Assembly: GCA_947626195.1 (NCBI GenBank)
Contig: CANQRF010000003.1
Coordinates: 1-64,000 of the forward strand
Source: an uncultured Eggerthellaceae bacterium
GTDB lineage: Bacteria > Actinomycetota > Coriobacteriia > Coriobacteriales > Eggerthellaceae
Reading direction: 5' to 3'
Length of the DNA stretch: 64,000 bases
How positions within the stretch are numbered: position 1 is the stretch's first letter; the number at the start of each line of letters is the position of its first letter. Positions 18,939-28,278 of the stretch are shown here, piece by piece. The position numbers and the translations under genes were made by a program. The notes under the pieces are model-generated. The model did not search any database. It saw nothing but the letters and a program-made list of their open reading frames with translations, and was not told the DNA's origin.

Positions 18939-20414
18939 TCAGCTGTGCGGATTGAAGCGATTCGGATCGCCCGTCGCCTGCGCATGCGCCTTATGCTTGC
19001 GCATCTTCCATGAATAGGCAAACGCCAAGATGAGCGCCGCGACGGCGATGACGATCGAGATGATGAGCGCATGGGAGAACCCGACGCCATAGGCGGAGGC
19101 ACGGCTCATGCCCTGAGCGGTCTCACGCAGCACATCGGCGGAAAGCACGCCGACAAACAGCGATGCGCCGATCGAGTTCGCTATCTGGACGAAGATCGAG
19201 TTGATCGCGGCGCCATACGAGTACAGATCCTTTGAAAGGAGGTTCAGGGCCATCGTCTTCGAGGGCGCCACAATGAAGCTGTTCCCCACATAGATGCCGA
19301 ACGAGAACGCGAGCACCGCATAGGGAAGCACGTGCTGAGCCGTGAAGAAGATCCCGAAGAACCCGATGACGGCGAGCAGATAGCCGAACGGCACGACGGG
19401 AAAGATCCCCTTCTTATCGAATATCTTGCCGCCGACCACCGCGAGCAAGCCATAGGCAACAAGCGGGATGGAGATGAGGATGCCGGCCTCAAACGGGGTG
19501 TCTCCCGTCGTCCCCTCGTAGAAGAGCGGCAGGAGCAGGCTCATGGCCGCTGTGCCCATCATGCCGAACATCACGAGCACGACGCCGATCGTGAAGCCGC
19601 TGTGGCGAAGCGGGGAAAGGTTGAGCAGCGGGGCCTTGATCTTCAGCTGCCGCACGACGAAGACCGCCAAAACGACCGCTCCGATGACGAGCCCCACCAC
19701 TGCGGGGAGCGTATCGTGCGTGAGCTCGCCGAGGCCGTACATCAGGGCGGCGAGGCCGACGAAGGCCAGCGCCACGCTCAAAAGGTCGATCGGCGTACGG
19801 CTGCGATCCTCCACATTGTAGAGCACGAAAACGCCCGCCGCGAAAAGCGCTATGCCGAGAACGAGCGTCGGAATGAACATGATATGCAGATCGAAATAGG
19901 TGAGCAGAAGGCCCGAGATCAAAGGACCTACCGCCTGGCCGATGCCGATGATGCCGCTGTTGAGGGCGAGCACCGCCCCGCGGCGGTCGGTGCCGACGAG
20001 GATGGCGATGACGCCGGTCACCACCGGAAAGAGCATGCCCGTCGCTATTGCCTGCACCAAGCGGGCGGCGACAAGCACCGGAAAGCTGAACGACAGAACG
20101 CCGATGAGGCTTCCCACGGCAAGGCAGCCCGCGGAGAAGGCAAAGAGCTTGCGCAGCCCCATCCGGCTCATGAGGGCGGCGGCCATCGTGATGGAAGTGG
20201 CCGCCACGATGGTAAAGCCGATGACCACCCAGTTCGCAATCGAGAGCGTGACGCCGAACTTATCGGCGATATGCGGCAGCGCGATGTTCATCATCGATTG
20301 CGAATAGGACGCAGAAAACGTACTGGCCATCAAAATGGCCAGTACGAGCGTTACATTCTTTGGACTTTTCTGCGAAGCCCGTTCATTCGATGTTGTTTTC
20401 TTGGCAAAACACAT
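18939..20414 (-). CDS. MFS transporter, 14-span DHA2-type exporter
   Basis: About 491 residues with around 14 hydrophobic spans. The pattern of span 1 and loop (FSASYSQSMMNIALPHIADKFGVTLSIANWVVIGFTI) and the motif LMSRMGLRKLFAFSAG match drug:H+ antiporter family 2. The substrate is unknown. An ATG at 20414 has GAGG nine bases upstream; a GTG at 20420 is the alternative. It begins 30 bases after rplW and so may be co-transcribed from the ribosomal promoter, followed by the ABC genes. Confidence 0.88.
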   Translation of the reverse strand: MCFAKKTTSNERASQKSPKNVTLVLAILMASTFSASYSQSMMNIALPHIADKFGVTLSIANWVVIGFTIVAATSITMAAALMSRMGLRKLFAFSAGCLAVGSLIGVLSFSFPVLVAARLVQAIATGMLFPVVTGVIAILVGTDRRGAVLALNSGIIGIGQAVGPLISGLLLTYFDLHIMFIPTLVLGIALFAAGVFVLYNVEDRSRTPIDLLSVALAFVGLAALMYGLGELTHDTLPAVVGLVIGAVVLAVFVVRQLKIKAPLLNLSPLRHSGFTIGVVLVMFGMMGTAAMSLLLPLFYEGTTGDTPFEAGILISIPLVAYGLLAVVGGKIFDKKGIFPVVPFGYLLAVIGFFGIFFTAQHVLPYAVLAFSFGIYVGNSFIVAPSKTMALNLLSKDLYSYGAAINSIFVQIANSIGASLFVGVLSADVLRETAQGMSRASAYGVGFSHALIISIVIAVAALILAFAYSWKMRKHKAHAQATGDPNRFNPHS

Positions 20415-20443
20415 CTTCACTCGCCTCGAAAACCGTAAGCGCC

Positions 20444-20728
20444 TTAGGACGCGAACAATTCGATGGTGTCGCCTTCCCTCAACGTGACCATAGCCTTTTT
20501 CCAGGTGCGGGTGTAGCCCTTCTGATAGCGAACACGCTTGGGCTTCGCCTTCACATTAAGGGTGTTCACCTTTACCACTTGAACGCCGAAGATGTCGGAA
20601 ACCGCCTGAGCGATCTCCACCTTGTTCGCCGTTTTCGCCACTTCGAAGGTGTAGGTGTTCTTCTCCATCATATCGAAGCTGTGCTCGGTGATGATCGGGC
20701 GCAAAATGATCTCACGAGGATCCTTCAT
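20444..20728 (-). CDS. rplW: 50S ribosomal protein L23
   Basis: The 94-residue protein at the tunnel exit is the docking site of trigger factor. It begins KDPREIILRPIITEHSF and has the L23 core NTYTFEVAKTANKVEIAQAVSDIFGVQVVKVNT. Its start overlaps the end of rplD (TAATG). In most bacteria rplB follows; here an MFS exporter does. Confidence 0.96.
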   Translation of the reverse strand: MKDPREIILRPIITEHSFDMMEKNTYTFEVAKTANKVEIAQAVSDIFGVQVVKVNTLNVKAKPKRVRYQKGYTRTWKKAMVTLREGDTIELFAS

Positions 20729-21354
20729 TATGCAAGCACCTCCTCAATGCGCTCAAGACAGGATTTCGAAATGATCAAAACCTTGTTGTCGATAAAATCA
20801 TACGTGTTGATATCGGTAACGGGAAGCAGCGTCACCTTGGGAATATTGCGGAACGACAGATACGTGTTCGCATCGTCGGCAGGAAGCACGATCGTCACGC
20901 GCTTTCCGTCTACGCCGAGCGCCTTCAAAGCCGCAACCGCATCCTTGGTGTGGGGCTTCTCGAAAGAGAAGTCTTCGACGATCATAAGTTGATCATCGGC
21001 GAGCTTCGCAGAGAGCGCCGAGCGCATCGCGAGCTTCACTTCCTTGCGGTTCACCTTCAGATGGTAATCACGCGGATGCGGTCCGAATACCGCCCCGCCT
21101 CCACGCCATTGAGGCGCACGAATCGTGCCTTGGCGCGCACGACCGGTGTCCTTTTGGCGCCACGGCTTCCGACCGCCGCCAGAGACCATGCCGCGGGTTT
21201 TCGTGGCATGGGTGCCCTGCCGCCATGAGGCTTGCTGGGCGCGCACCACCTGATGCATCACGTGGACATTCGGCGTGACGCCGAAGACGGAAGGCGCAAG
21301 CTCTGCCTTGCCGGCTGCCTTGCCCTCCGCGTTCTTGATCTCGATTGAAGTCAT
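20728..21354 (-). CDS. rplD: 50S ribosomal protein L4
   Basis: The 208-residue protein has the tunnel-loop sequence HATKTRGMVSGGGRKPWRQKDTGRARQGT near residues 50-80, the L4 hallmark. In E. coli L4 is the S10 operon autoregulator; whether that holds here is not shown. Coupled to rplW by a one-base overlap. Confidence 0.97.
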   Translation of the reverse strand: MTSIEIKNAEGKAAGKAELAPSVFGVTPNVHVMHQVVRAQQASWRQGTHATKTRGMVSGGGRKPWRQKDTGRARQGTIRAPQWRGGGAVFGPHPRDYHLKVNRKEVKLAMRSALSAKLADDQLMIVEDFSFEKPHTKDAVAALKALGVDGKRVTIVLPADDANTYLSFRNIPKVTLLPVTDINTYDFIDNKVLIISKSCLERIEEVLA

Positions 21355-21389
21355 CTTCTACAGCTCCTTGTTTCTTAAGTCGCGAGGTT

Positions 21390-22010
21390 TTAAGCCATGC
21401 GCACGCGCACGATGCCATTCTTGCCGCCAGGAACTGCGCCCTTCACGAGGATGAGGTTTTGATCCTCGTCGATGCGGACAACCTCAAGGTTTTTAACCGT
21501 CACGGTGTTGCAACCCATTTGACCGGGAAGACGAACGCCCTTGAAGACGCGGGAAGGGGTGGCGCACTGGCCGATCGAACCCGGCGCGCGATGGAAGTGC
21601 GCACCGTGTCCACCTGGGCCACCGCCGAAGCCATGGCGACGCATGACGCCCTGGAAGCCCTTGCCCTTCGAGGTACCGGTCACGTCGACCTTTTTCACCT
21701 CGGCGAAAGCGGCAACCGTCTGCGTGTCGCCCACCGTGTACTCCGCGGCGTTTTCAACGCGCACTTCGCGGAGATAGCGCTTCGGGTCGGTGCCCTGCTT
21801 CGCGAAATGTCCGGCCATCGGCTTGTTCACCTTCTGAGGCTTGATAGCCCCAAAGCCAAGCTGCACCGCCTCATAGCCGTCGGTGTCTTTTGTCTTGATT
21901 TGGCAGACCGTGTTCGGTTCCGCCTGAATGACGGTAATGGGAATCACCTTATCGTCTTCGGAAAAGATCTGCGTCATGCCGATCTTTTTTCCGTAGATCG
22001 CGTTAATCAC
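21390..22010 (-). CDS. rplC: 50S ribosomal protein L3
   Basis: The 206-residue protein reaches the peptidyl-transferase centre. The signature FHRAPGSIGQCATPSRVFKG and the region KGKGFQGVMRRHGFGGGPGGHG (in two stretches) are present. The start codon is GTG (GTG ATT AAC), preceded by GAGGTG. Confidence 0.97.
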   Translation of the reverse strand: MINAIYGKKIGMTQIFSEDDKVIPITVIQAEPNTVCQIKTKDTDGYEAVQLGFGAIKPQKVNKPMAGHFAKQGTDPKRYLREVRVENAAEYTVGDTQTVAAFAEVKKVDVTGTSKGKGFQGVMRRHGFGGGPGGHGAHFHRAPGSIGQCATPSRVFKGVRLPGQMGCNTVTVKNLEVVRIDEDQNLILVKGAVPGGKNGIVRVRMA

Positions 22011-22023
22011 AGCACCTCACCCC

Positions 22024-22332
22024 TTACAGCTTGATCTCGATGTCGACGCCGGCAGGAAGATCGAGACGCATGAGGGAATCGACCGTGTTCGGAGTCGGTT
22101 CCAGAATGTCGATGAGACGCTTGTGCGTACGCATCTCGAACTGCTCGCGCGAGTCCTTGTTCATATGCGGCGAGCGGATGACGCAATACATGTTGCGCTC
22201 CGTCGGTAACGGAATGGGACCCGAAACCTTGGCACCGGTCTTTTGGGCGGTGTCAACGATGAGGCGGGTCGATTGATCGACGATTTCGTGATCGTAGCCC
22301 TTGAGGCGGATGCGAATCTTTTGATTTGCCAC
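22024..22332 (-). CDS. rpsJ: 30S ribosomal protein S10
   Basis: The 102-residue protein (NusE) has the family core [20 protein letters not shown] and the start [15 protein letters not shown]. The start is GTG with GGAGGT nine bases upstream. It follows fusA with a 58-base gap; tuf, which often lies between them in actinobacteria, is absent, and no separate promoter was recognised. Confidence 0.97.
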   Translation of the reverse strand: MANQKIRIRLKGYDHEIVDQSTRLIVDTAQKTGAKVSGPIPLPTERNMYCVIRSPHMNKDSREQFEMRTHKRLIDILEPTPNTVDSLMRLDLPAGVDIEIKL

Positions 22333-22390
22333 TTTCTATTACCTCCAACATAGCCCGGGCGCACCCTTCTGAGCACGCCTCAATGCTTCT

Positions 22391-24505
22391 TTAGGCGTTG
22401 CCGCCCGCTTTACTGATGATCTCCTCCGCAACGCTCTTCGGAACCGGCTCGTAATCGGAGAACTGCATCGTGTAGACAGCCCTTCCCTGCGTGCCGGAAC
22501 GCAAATCGGTCGCATATCCGAACATCTGGGAGAGCGGCACCTTCGCAGAGACGACGGTGGCGTTCTTCCTCTTTTCCTGACCGATGATCATGCCGCGACG
22601 TGAGGGGATGTCGCCCATCACAAAGCCCGTGTACTCGTCGGGAGTTTCCACCTCGACGTCCATGACGGGCTCGAGCAGCGTCGGGTTCGATTTCTTCAAG
22701 GCATCCTTGATGGCCATCGAGCCCGCGATCTTGAAGGCCGCCTCCGAGGAGTCCACCTCGTGATACGAGCCGTCGACCAGCTCGACGCGGATGTCCTCGA
22801 CGGGATAGCCCGCCAGAACGCCGCTGTTGAGCGCCTCCTGGATGCCCTTATCGACTGCCGGAATGTATTCCTTCGGAACGACGCCGCCGACGATCTTGTT
22901 CTCGAACAGATAGCCCTCGCCGGCCTCGCGCGGATACATGTTGATGACGGCATGGCCGTACTGGCCGCGACCGCCGGATTGGCGGACGAACTTGCCCTCG
23001 GCGCCCATGACCTCTTTGGTCGGGGCCTCGCGATAGGCCACGCGCGGTTTGCCGACGTTGGCCTCCACCTTGAACTCGCGCAGCAGGCGGTCGATGATGA
23101 TCTCCAAATGGAGCTCGCCCATGCCCGCGATGATCGTCTGGCCCGTCTCGTGGTTCGTCGAGACGCGGAAGGTCGGGTCTTCCTCGGCGAGCTTCTGGAG
23201 GGCGATCGCCATCTTGTCCTGCTCGGCCTTGGTCTTCGGCTCCACCGCGATGTCGATGACCGGCTCGGCGAATTCCATCGACTCGAGGATGATCGGATGC
23301 TTCTCGTCGCTCAAGGTGTCGCCCGTGGTCGTGTCCTTCAGGCCGACGACGGCGACAATGTCGCCTGCGGAGCAGCTGTCCATATCGAGGCGCTGGTTGG
23401 AGTGCATCTGCAGCAGACGGCCGACGCGCTCCTTCTTGCCCTTGACGACGTTCATGACGTAGCTTCCCGCCTCAAGCGAGCCGGAATAGACGCGCATGTA
23501 GGTAAGCTTGCCAACGAAGGGATCAGTCATGATCTTGAACGCCAGCGCGGCGAAGGGCGCCTTCGGATCGGCGGGGCGTTCCTCCTCCTCGTCGTTCTTC
23601 GGATTCGTGCCCTTTATAGGCGGCACATCCACCGGAGAGGGCAGGTAGTCGACGACGGCGTCGAGGAGCTCTTGCACGCCCTTGTTCTTATAGGCGGAGC
23701 CGACGAAGACGGGATTGAGCTTGCAGGCGATGACGCCGGAGCGAATCGCCGCCTTGATCTCCTCGACCGTCACCTCTTCCTCCATGAGGACCTTCTCCAT
23801 GAGGTCGTCGTCGCAGTCGGCGGCGGCCTCCAAAAGCTCCTGATGGTAGAGGGCGGCCTCTTCGGCGAATTCCTCGGGGATCGCATCCATCGGCTCGGGG
23901 TAGGTCATGCCCTTCTCGTCGGCCTTGAAGTCCCAGGCCGTCATCGTCACGAGATCGATGACCCCCCAGAACTGATCCTCCGCGCCCATGGGAAGCTGCG
24001 CGGCGACCGCCGGCGCATCAAGGCGCTCTTTCATGGTCTCGATCGCATGGAAGAAATCGGCTCCCACACGGTCGTATTTGTTGATGAAGGCGATGCGGGG
24101 AACGCCGTAGCGCTCCGCTTGGCGCCACACGGTCTCGGATTGCGGCTGAACGCCGGCCACCGCATCGAAGACCGCCACGGCTCCGTCGAGCACGCGCAGC
24201 GAGCGCTCCACCTCGGCGGTGAAGTCCACGTGGCCGGGCGTGTCGATGATTTGGAAACGGTACGGCTTGCCGTTTTCCGCACCGCCCGGATACTTCCAGA
24301 AGCAGGTGGTCGCAGCGGCCGTGATGGTCACGCCCCGCTCCTGTTCCTGAATCATCCAGTCCATCGTCGCAGCACCATCATGCACCTCGCCGATTTTGTG
24401 CGTCTTCCCCGTGTAATAGAGAATGCGCTCGGTCGTGGTCGTCTTGCCCGCATCGATGTGGGCCATGATGCCGATGTTGCGTGTATCTCTCAGATCGGTT
24501 GCCAT
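22391..24505 (-). CDS. fusA: Elongation factor G
   Basis: EF-G, 704 residues, drives ribosomal translocation with GTP. G1 is [15 protein letters not shown]3 DTPGHVDFT, and G4 is NKYD where NKMD is the commoner form; the aspartate that selects guanine is kept. The C-terminal domain has [18 protein letters not shown] and RGQYGHAVI. An AGGAGG stretch precedes the ATG. Confidence 0.98.
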   Translation of the reverse strand: MATDLRDTRNIGIMAHIDAGKTTTTERILYYTGKTHKIGEVHDGAATMDWMIQEQERGVTITAAATTCFWKYPGGAENGKPYRFQIIDTPGHVDFTAEVERSLRVLDGAVAVFDAVAGVQPQSETVWRQAERYGVPRIAFINKYDRVGADFFHAIETMKERLDAPAVAAQLPMGAEDQFWGVIDLVTMTAWDFKADEKGMTYPEPMDAIPEEFAEEAALYHQELLEAAADCDDDLMEKVLMEEEVTVEEIKAAIRSGVIACKLNPVFVGSAYKNKGVQELLDAVVDYLPSPVDVPPIKGTNPKNDEEEERPADPKAPFAALAFKIMTDPFVGKLTYMRVYSGSLEAGSYVMNVVKGKKERVGRLLQMHSNQRLDMDSCSAGDIVAVVGLKDTTTGDTLSDEKHPIILESMEFAEPVIDIAVEPKTKAEQDKMAIALQKLAEEDPTFRVSTNHETGQTIIAGMGELHLEIIIDRLLREFKVEANVGKPRVAYREAPTKEVMGAEGKFVRQSGGRGQYGHAVINMYPREAGEGYLFENKIVGGVVPKEYIPAVDKGIQEALNSGVLAGYPVEDIRVELVDGSYHEVDSSEAAFKIAGSMAIKDALKKSNPTLLEPVMDVEVETPDEYTGFVMGDIPSRRGMIIGQEKRKNATVVSAKVPLSQMFGYATDLRSGTQGRAVYTMQFSDYEPVPKSVAEEIISKAGGNA

Positions 24506-24520
24506 TGAGTCGAGACCCTC

Positions 24521-24991
24521 CTAGAAGCGATAGTGCGAGAACGCACGGTTCGACTCGGCCATTTTGTAAAGATCCTCGCGGCGCTTCACCGAAGAACCGG
24601 TGCCCTCGGAAGCTTCGAGGATCTCGGCGGCAAGGCGGTCTTTCATCGTGTGCTCGCGGCGCTTACGCGAAAAGTCGACGATCCAGCGGATGGCAAGCGT
24701 CGTCGCACGGCGCGAGTTCACTTCCATCGGCACCTGATAGGTGGCGCCGCCGACGCGCTTCGGCTTCACCTCAAGCGTGGGGCGAACGTTGTCCATTGCC
24801 TTCTTGAAGACCGAAAGGGGGTCTTGCGAGGTTTTCTTCTCGATGATGTCGAAGGCCCCGTAGACGATGTTCTCGGCCAACGACTTCTTCCCGTCGCGCA
24901 ACACCTTGTTGATGAGTTGCGTGACGAGGCGGTTGTTGTAGCGTGCGTCTGGTAAGACCTCACGCCTGCTTGCTGCTGCACGACGCGGCAT
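24521..24991 (-). CDS. rpsG: 30S ribosomal protein S7
   Basis: The ATG at 24991 ([15 protein letters not shown]) follows AAAGGAG and gives 156 residues, the normal length. The family core [20 protein letters not shown] and the end [19 protein letters not shown] match. S7 organises the 3' domain of 16S rRNA and, in E. coli, represses the str operon. Confidence 0.97.
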   Translation of the reverse strand: MPRRAAASRREVLPDARYNNRLVTQLINKVLRDGKKSLAENIVYGAFDIIEKKTSQDPLSVFKKAMDNVRPTLEVKPKRVGGATYQVPMEVNSRRATTLAIRWIVDFSRKRREHTMKDRLAAEILEASEGTGSSVKRREDLYKMAESNRAFSHYRF

Positions 24992-25146
24992 GTTCTCTCC
25001 TTTATCTCCTGCGTGCTTTGGGGTCTCTTGGAACCTTGGCCCATTAGACCGCGGCTTCACCTTCTCGCCGCTGCCCGCACGACTTAACGGCTCATCGGGG
25101 CTGGCTCTTCCTTCCCCGTACGTGGTTTGCTTTGCGTGAACGCAAC

Positions 25147-25518
25147 CTACTTCGGGCGCTTCGCGCCGTAGCGGCTGCGTGCCTGCTTGCGCGAGTCGAC
25201 CGGCGCGCAGTCGAGGGCCGCGCGGATGACCTTGTAACGAACGCCAGGCAGGTCCTTCACACGACCGCCGCGGATGAGCACCATCGAGTGCTCTTGAAGG
25301 TTATGGCCGATTCCCGGGATATAGGCGGTGACCTCCATGCCGTTCACGAGACGGACACGGCAGACCTTGCGCAGAGCGGAATTCGGCTTCTTCGGCGTCG
25401 TCGTGTAGACACGGGTGCATACGCCGCGCTTTTGCGGGTTGCCCTTGAGCGCCGGCGTCTTTTTCTTTACGACCTGCTTTTGGCGACCTTTTCTCACCAG
25501 TTGGTTAATGGTTGGCAC
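25147..25518 (-). CDS. rpsL: 30S ribosomal protein S12
   Basis: The GTG at 25518 (read [13 protein letters not shown]) has AAAGGAA about nine bases upstream and gives 123 residues. An upstream in-frame ATG would add nine residues that S12 does not have. The decoding-site loops [11 protein letters not shown] and [14 protein letters not shown] are of wild-type form. It opens the str-S10 transcript. Confidence 0.97.
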   Translation of the reverse strand: MPTINQLVRKGRQKQVVKKKTPALKGNPQKRGVCTRVYTTTPKKPNSALRKVCRVRLVNGMEVTAYIPGIGHNLQEHSMVLIRGGRVKDLPGVRYKVIRAALDCAPVDSRKQARSRYGAKRPK

Positions 25519-25568
25519 AACATGTTCCTTTCGTAAAATCATCAATGCGCCGAAAGGCGCAAGCGAGC

Positions 25569-25597
25569 ATATTATCCTTCTTACGGGAGCGTGTCAA
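25569..25597 (-). promoter_or_regulatory. Strong promoter of the str-S10 ribosomal cluster
   Basis: On the minus strand a perfect TTGACA (25597-25592) and TAATAT (25574-25569) are separated by 17 bases, giving a start near 25562 and a leader of about 44 bases to the rpsL GTG. The -35 is embedded in an inverted repeat (25584-25611), described separately. Confidence 0.8.
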
Positions 25598-25611
25598 ACG
25601 CCACGCTCCCG
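25584..25611 (-). promoter_or_regulatory. 10-bp inverted repeat spanning the rpsL -35 element
   Basis: CGGGAGCGTG at 25584-25593 is perfectly complementary to CACGCTCCCG at 25602-25611, with an eight-base loop. No T run follows on either strand, so it does not look like a terminator for the upstream peptidase gene. Its overlap with the -35 and spacer suggests an operator or a DNA structure acting on the promoter. Confidence 0.5.
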
Positions 25612-25665
25612 GGCGTGTCCATAGTTTTGCGAACGGCTGATTTATGCGCCGATTCATATGCCGAT

Positions 25666-26814
25666 TCATGCGTATTCTTCGATGAGCGCATAGGCGAGGC
25701 GGGCGGTGTTTTCAAGGTCGTCGACAAGGATGTGCTCATCGAGGGAATGATAGTCCTCCATCCCGATGCCGAGCGTGAGCGGCGCAAGGCCGACGCGGGG
25801 AAACACGTTGGTGTCCGCCCCTCCGCCCGAGACCGCATAGCGAACCGGAAGGCCCGCGGCCGCGGCGGCACGTGCGGCAGAGACCACCAGCGGATCATCG
25901 CGCCCGTAGAGCACGCCCGGGTAATCGAGAACCCAAGATATTTCCACGCTGTCGCCGAGCTCTGCGGCACCTGCCCGAAGGGCGGTCTCCATCGCACGCT
26001 TCTGCTCTTCGGCGCGGTCTTGATAAAGCGAGCGGCACTCCCCTTCCACGCGGCAATGCGCGGCCACGATGTTCTTCGCCTCTCCGCCGTCGATGACGCC
26101 GACGTTGGCGGTCGTATGCTCATCGATCCTCCCGCACGGCATGCCCGCAATCGCGCGGGCGGCCATCTCGATCGCCGAGAGGCCCTTCTCGGGCTCGACG
26201 CCCGCATGGGCGGCGCGCCCTGAGAAGTCGGCGACGAAGGAATAGTGATAGGGCGCACCGAGGATGATCGTACCGGGCGCTCCGTCGGCATCGAACACAT
26301 AGCAGGGCAGGCCCTCAAACGAGGGGTCGGGCGTGAGATTTCGGGCGCCCAAGAGGCTCTTCTCCTCGCCGATCGTCAAGATCACCGTGATCTCGGGGTG
26401 CGGCTTCCCGTCCTCAACGATGGCCTCGAGCGCCTCGAAGATCGCGGCGACACCCGCCTTGTCATCGGCTGAAAGAATGGTATCGCCCGCAGAGCAAAGC
26501 ACGTCGACTTGTGCACGTTCACCATCCACGATGCGCTCCTCGGAAACCCGCTTCACCTCAATGCCCTCGCAGGGAACCACGGTGTCCATATGCGCCGAGA
26601 GCGCAAGCCTCCCCGACGTCGTTCCCTGAAGCGTGGCGATGAGGTTTCCCGTGTCGGATCCGGTCTGCGCGGCGGAATCGTCAAAACGGACGGCAAAGCC
26701 GAGCCCGCGAAGAAACGCGGTGCAATACGCGGCAAACACGCCCTCATGGCGCGAGGTGCTCGCGATCGCGACCATTTCCGCAAATTGTGCGACGATGCGC
26801 TCCCTGTCAATCAT
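25666..26814 (-). CDS. M20 family metallopeptidase, PepT-like
   Basis: About 382 residues. The ATG at 26814 (MIDRERIVAQFAEMVAI) is chosen. Di-zinc ligands are seen in ALSAHMDTVVP, LSADDKAGVA, TIGEEKSLLGA and VFDADGAPG; a small dimerisation domain follows (AAHAGVEPEKGLSAIEMAARAI). The overall pattern fits the PepT-like branch of M20, which removes N-terminal residues from tripeptides or related substrates in the cytoplasm. It is the last gene before the rpsL promoter. Confidence 0.88.
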   Translation of the reverse strand: MIDRERIVAQFAEMVAIASTSRHEGVFAAYCTAFLRGLGFAVRFDDSAAQTGSDTGNLIATLQGTTSGRLALSAHMDTVVPCEGIEVKRVSEERIVDGERAQVDVLCSAGDTILSADDKAGVAAIFEALEAIVEDGKPHPEITVILTIGEEKSLLGARNLTPDPSFEGLPCYVFDADGAPGTIILGAPYHYSFVADFSGRAAHAGVEPEKGLSAIEMAARAIAGMPCGRIDEHTTANVGVIDGGEAKNIVAAHCRVEGECRSLYQDRAEEQKRAMETALRAGAAELGDSVEISWVLDYPGVLYGRDDPLVVSAARAAAAAGLPVRYAVSGGGADTNVFPRVGLAPLTLGIGMEDYHSLDEHILVDDLENTARLAYALIEEYA

Positions 26815-26904
26815 AGGCGTTGCTTCCCTTTTCCCTTGTCGACTCTGCTTCCTTGGCCGGTTCACCGAGAACCGAACATGCCCGCCATGCGGTGCTTCGG
26901 CTCC

Positions 26905-28266
26905 CTACGAGCCCAAGACCCGCGCCGCCACCTGCTTCTTGCGCGACAGGATGCCCGGCATCCACACGCCGCCCGGCTGGGAGAGGTCGACGCCGAAGAC
27001 GCGATTGACCTGCCGGCAGTCTCCCACGCAGAGAAGCTGGCTTCCTTCGGCGAGGATGTCGGTAACCATGAGGAGCACGTATTCGTAATTGTTCGCCCTG
27101 CGAATCGCCTCCATGTGCTCGAGGATCTCCTCCTCACGCGACAAAACGGCGGAGAGGTCGACCGTCTCATGTTGGGCGATGAGCACCGTGGCATCCCCCA
27201 CCATGAACTCCTTCGAGTCTGCCTCAACGAGCTCATCGACCGGCATATGGTCCTCGGCGCCGCGCGTCTTGAAGACGGAGAGACCGAAGGCGGTCACATC
27301 GCATCCGATGATGTTCGCCAGATAGTCGGCGACCTCCCGATCGACATCGGTGGTCGTCGGCGACTTGAGGATGATCGTGTCGGTCATGACCGCGGAAAGC
27401 AGCACCGCGGCGATCTCCGGCGGGATCTCCACGCCGTAGTTGCGGAATTCCTGCGTGACGATCGTCGCCGTCGAGCCGACGGGGATGTTGAGGAACTTGA
27501 TGGGACGTGTTGTGGACACGTCGGCGATGCGATGGTGATCGATGATCTCCACGACGTCGGCCTCCTCGATGCCCATGGCCGCCTGGCTCATCTCGTTATG
27601 GTCCACGAGGATAACCTTGCGGCGCGGGCTCGTCGCCACGTCCGAGCGCGTGAGGATCCCGATGGCAAAGCCGTCCTCATCGAGCACGATCGCCTCGCGC
27701 AAGGGCGAGTTCATCATATCTTCCGATGCCTCTTTCAGCAGGTCGTCCTTGTGGAGCGTGAGAACATCGGTGTCCATGAGGTCGCCGACCTTCTCGTCAA
27801 GCGATTCGATCAGATCGGCCGCCACCTTCATCATCGAGGCGTTGTCGCCGCGCATGAGATCGGTCGCTGCAATATAGCGGTTCGCGATGTTGCGTGTCGA
27901 GATGATGCCCGCATAGGTGCCATCGTCGTTGGTCACCACGATGGCGCGCACGTTCGCGGTGCGCAGCAGCCTGCCGGCCTCGAGCACGGTCGCCGTGGTG
28001 GCGATCGAAATCGGATCCGCCGTCATCGCGTCGGAGACGCGCACATGCACATGGGGGATTGCCTGCGGAATCGGCAGCTTGTTTGCCTTCAAGACCCATG
28101 CGCTCTCGGGCGGAAGAGGCCCGAGCCTCATGGGCACATATACCTCGTTTTCGGCGGTGCCGAGGCGACGTGCCATTTCGTTTTTCAGATAGGCATATCC
28201 GACGGCCGACGAGATGGAGTCGTTGTCGGGATTGCGATGACCCACGACGATGATGGGAGCTGCCAT
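26905..28266 (-). CDS. ppaC: Manganese-dependent family II inorganic pyrophosphatase with CBS domains
   Basis: About 453 residues. The catalytic DHH part has GHRNPDNDSISSAVGYA at the N terminus and EIIDHHRIADVSTTRPI in the middle, and the DHHA2 part ends the protein. Two CBS domains are inserted between (TADPISIATTATVLEAGRLL and TDVLTLHKDDLLKEASEDMM), the arrangement of nucleotide-regulated CBS-pyrophosphatases, in which AMP/ADP inhibit and ATP or diadenosine polyphosphates activate. The ATG at 28266 follows AAGGGG; a GTG at 28275 touches that sequence and is less likely. Confidence 0.92.
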   Translation of the reverse strand: MAAPIIVVGHRNPDNDSISSAVGYAYLKNEMARRLGTAENEVYVPMRLGPLPPESAWVLKANKLPIPQAIPHVHVRVSDAMTADPISIATTATVLEAGRLLRTANVRAIVVTNDDGTYAGIISTRNIANRYIAATDLMRGDNASMMKVAADLIESLDEKVGDLMDTDVLTLHKDDLLKEASEDMMNSPLREAIVLDEDGFAIGILTRSDVATSPRRKVILVDHNEMSQAAMGIEEADVVEIIDHHRIADVSTTRPIKFLNIPVGSTATIVTQEFRNYGVEIPPEIAAVLLSAVMTDTIILKSPTTTDVDREVADYLANIIGCDVTAFGLSVFKTRGAEDHMPVDELVEADSKEFMVGDATVLIAQHETVDLSAVLSREEEILEHMEAIRRANNYEYVLLMVTDILAEGSQLLCVGDCRQVNRVFGVDLSQPGGVWMPGILSRKKQVAARVLGS

Positions 28267-28278
28267 GTTTCTCACCCC

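Noticed and set aside
22760-24508. Plus-strand frame of 582 codons opposite fusA
   Set aside because: Composition is that of an antisense shadow of a GC-rich conserved gene; there is no ribosome-binding site or known domain.
25584-25611. Rho-independent terminator after the M20 peptidase
   Set aside because: The stem is strong but no T run follows, and the stem contains the -35 element of rpsL.
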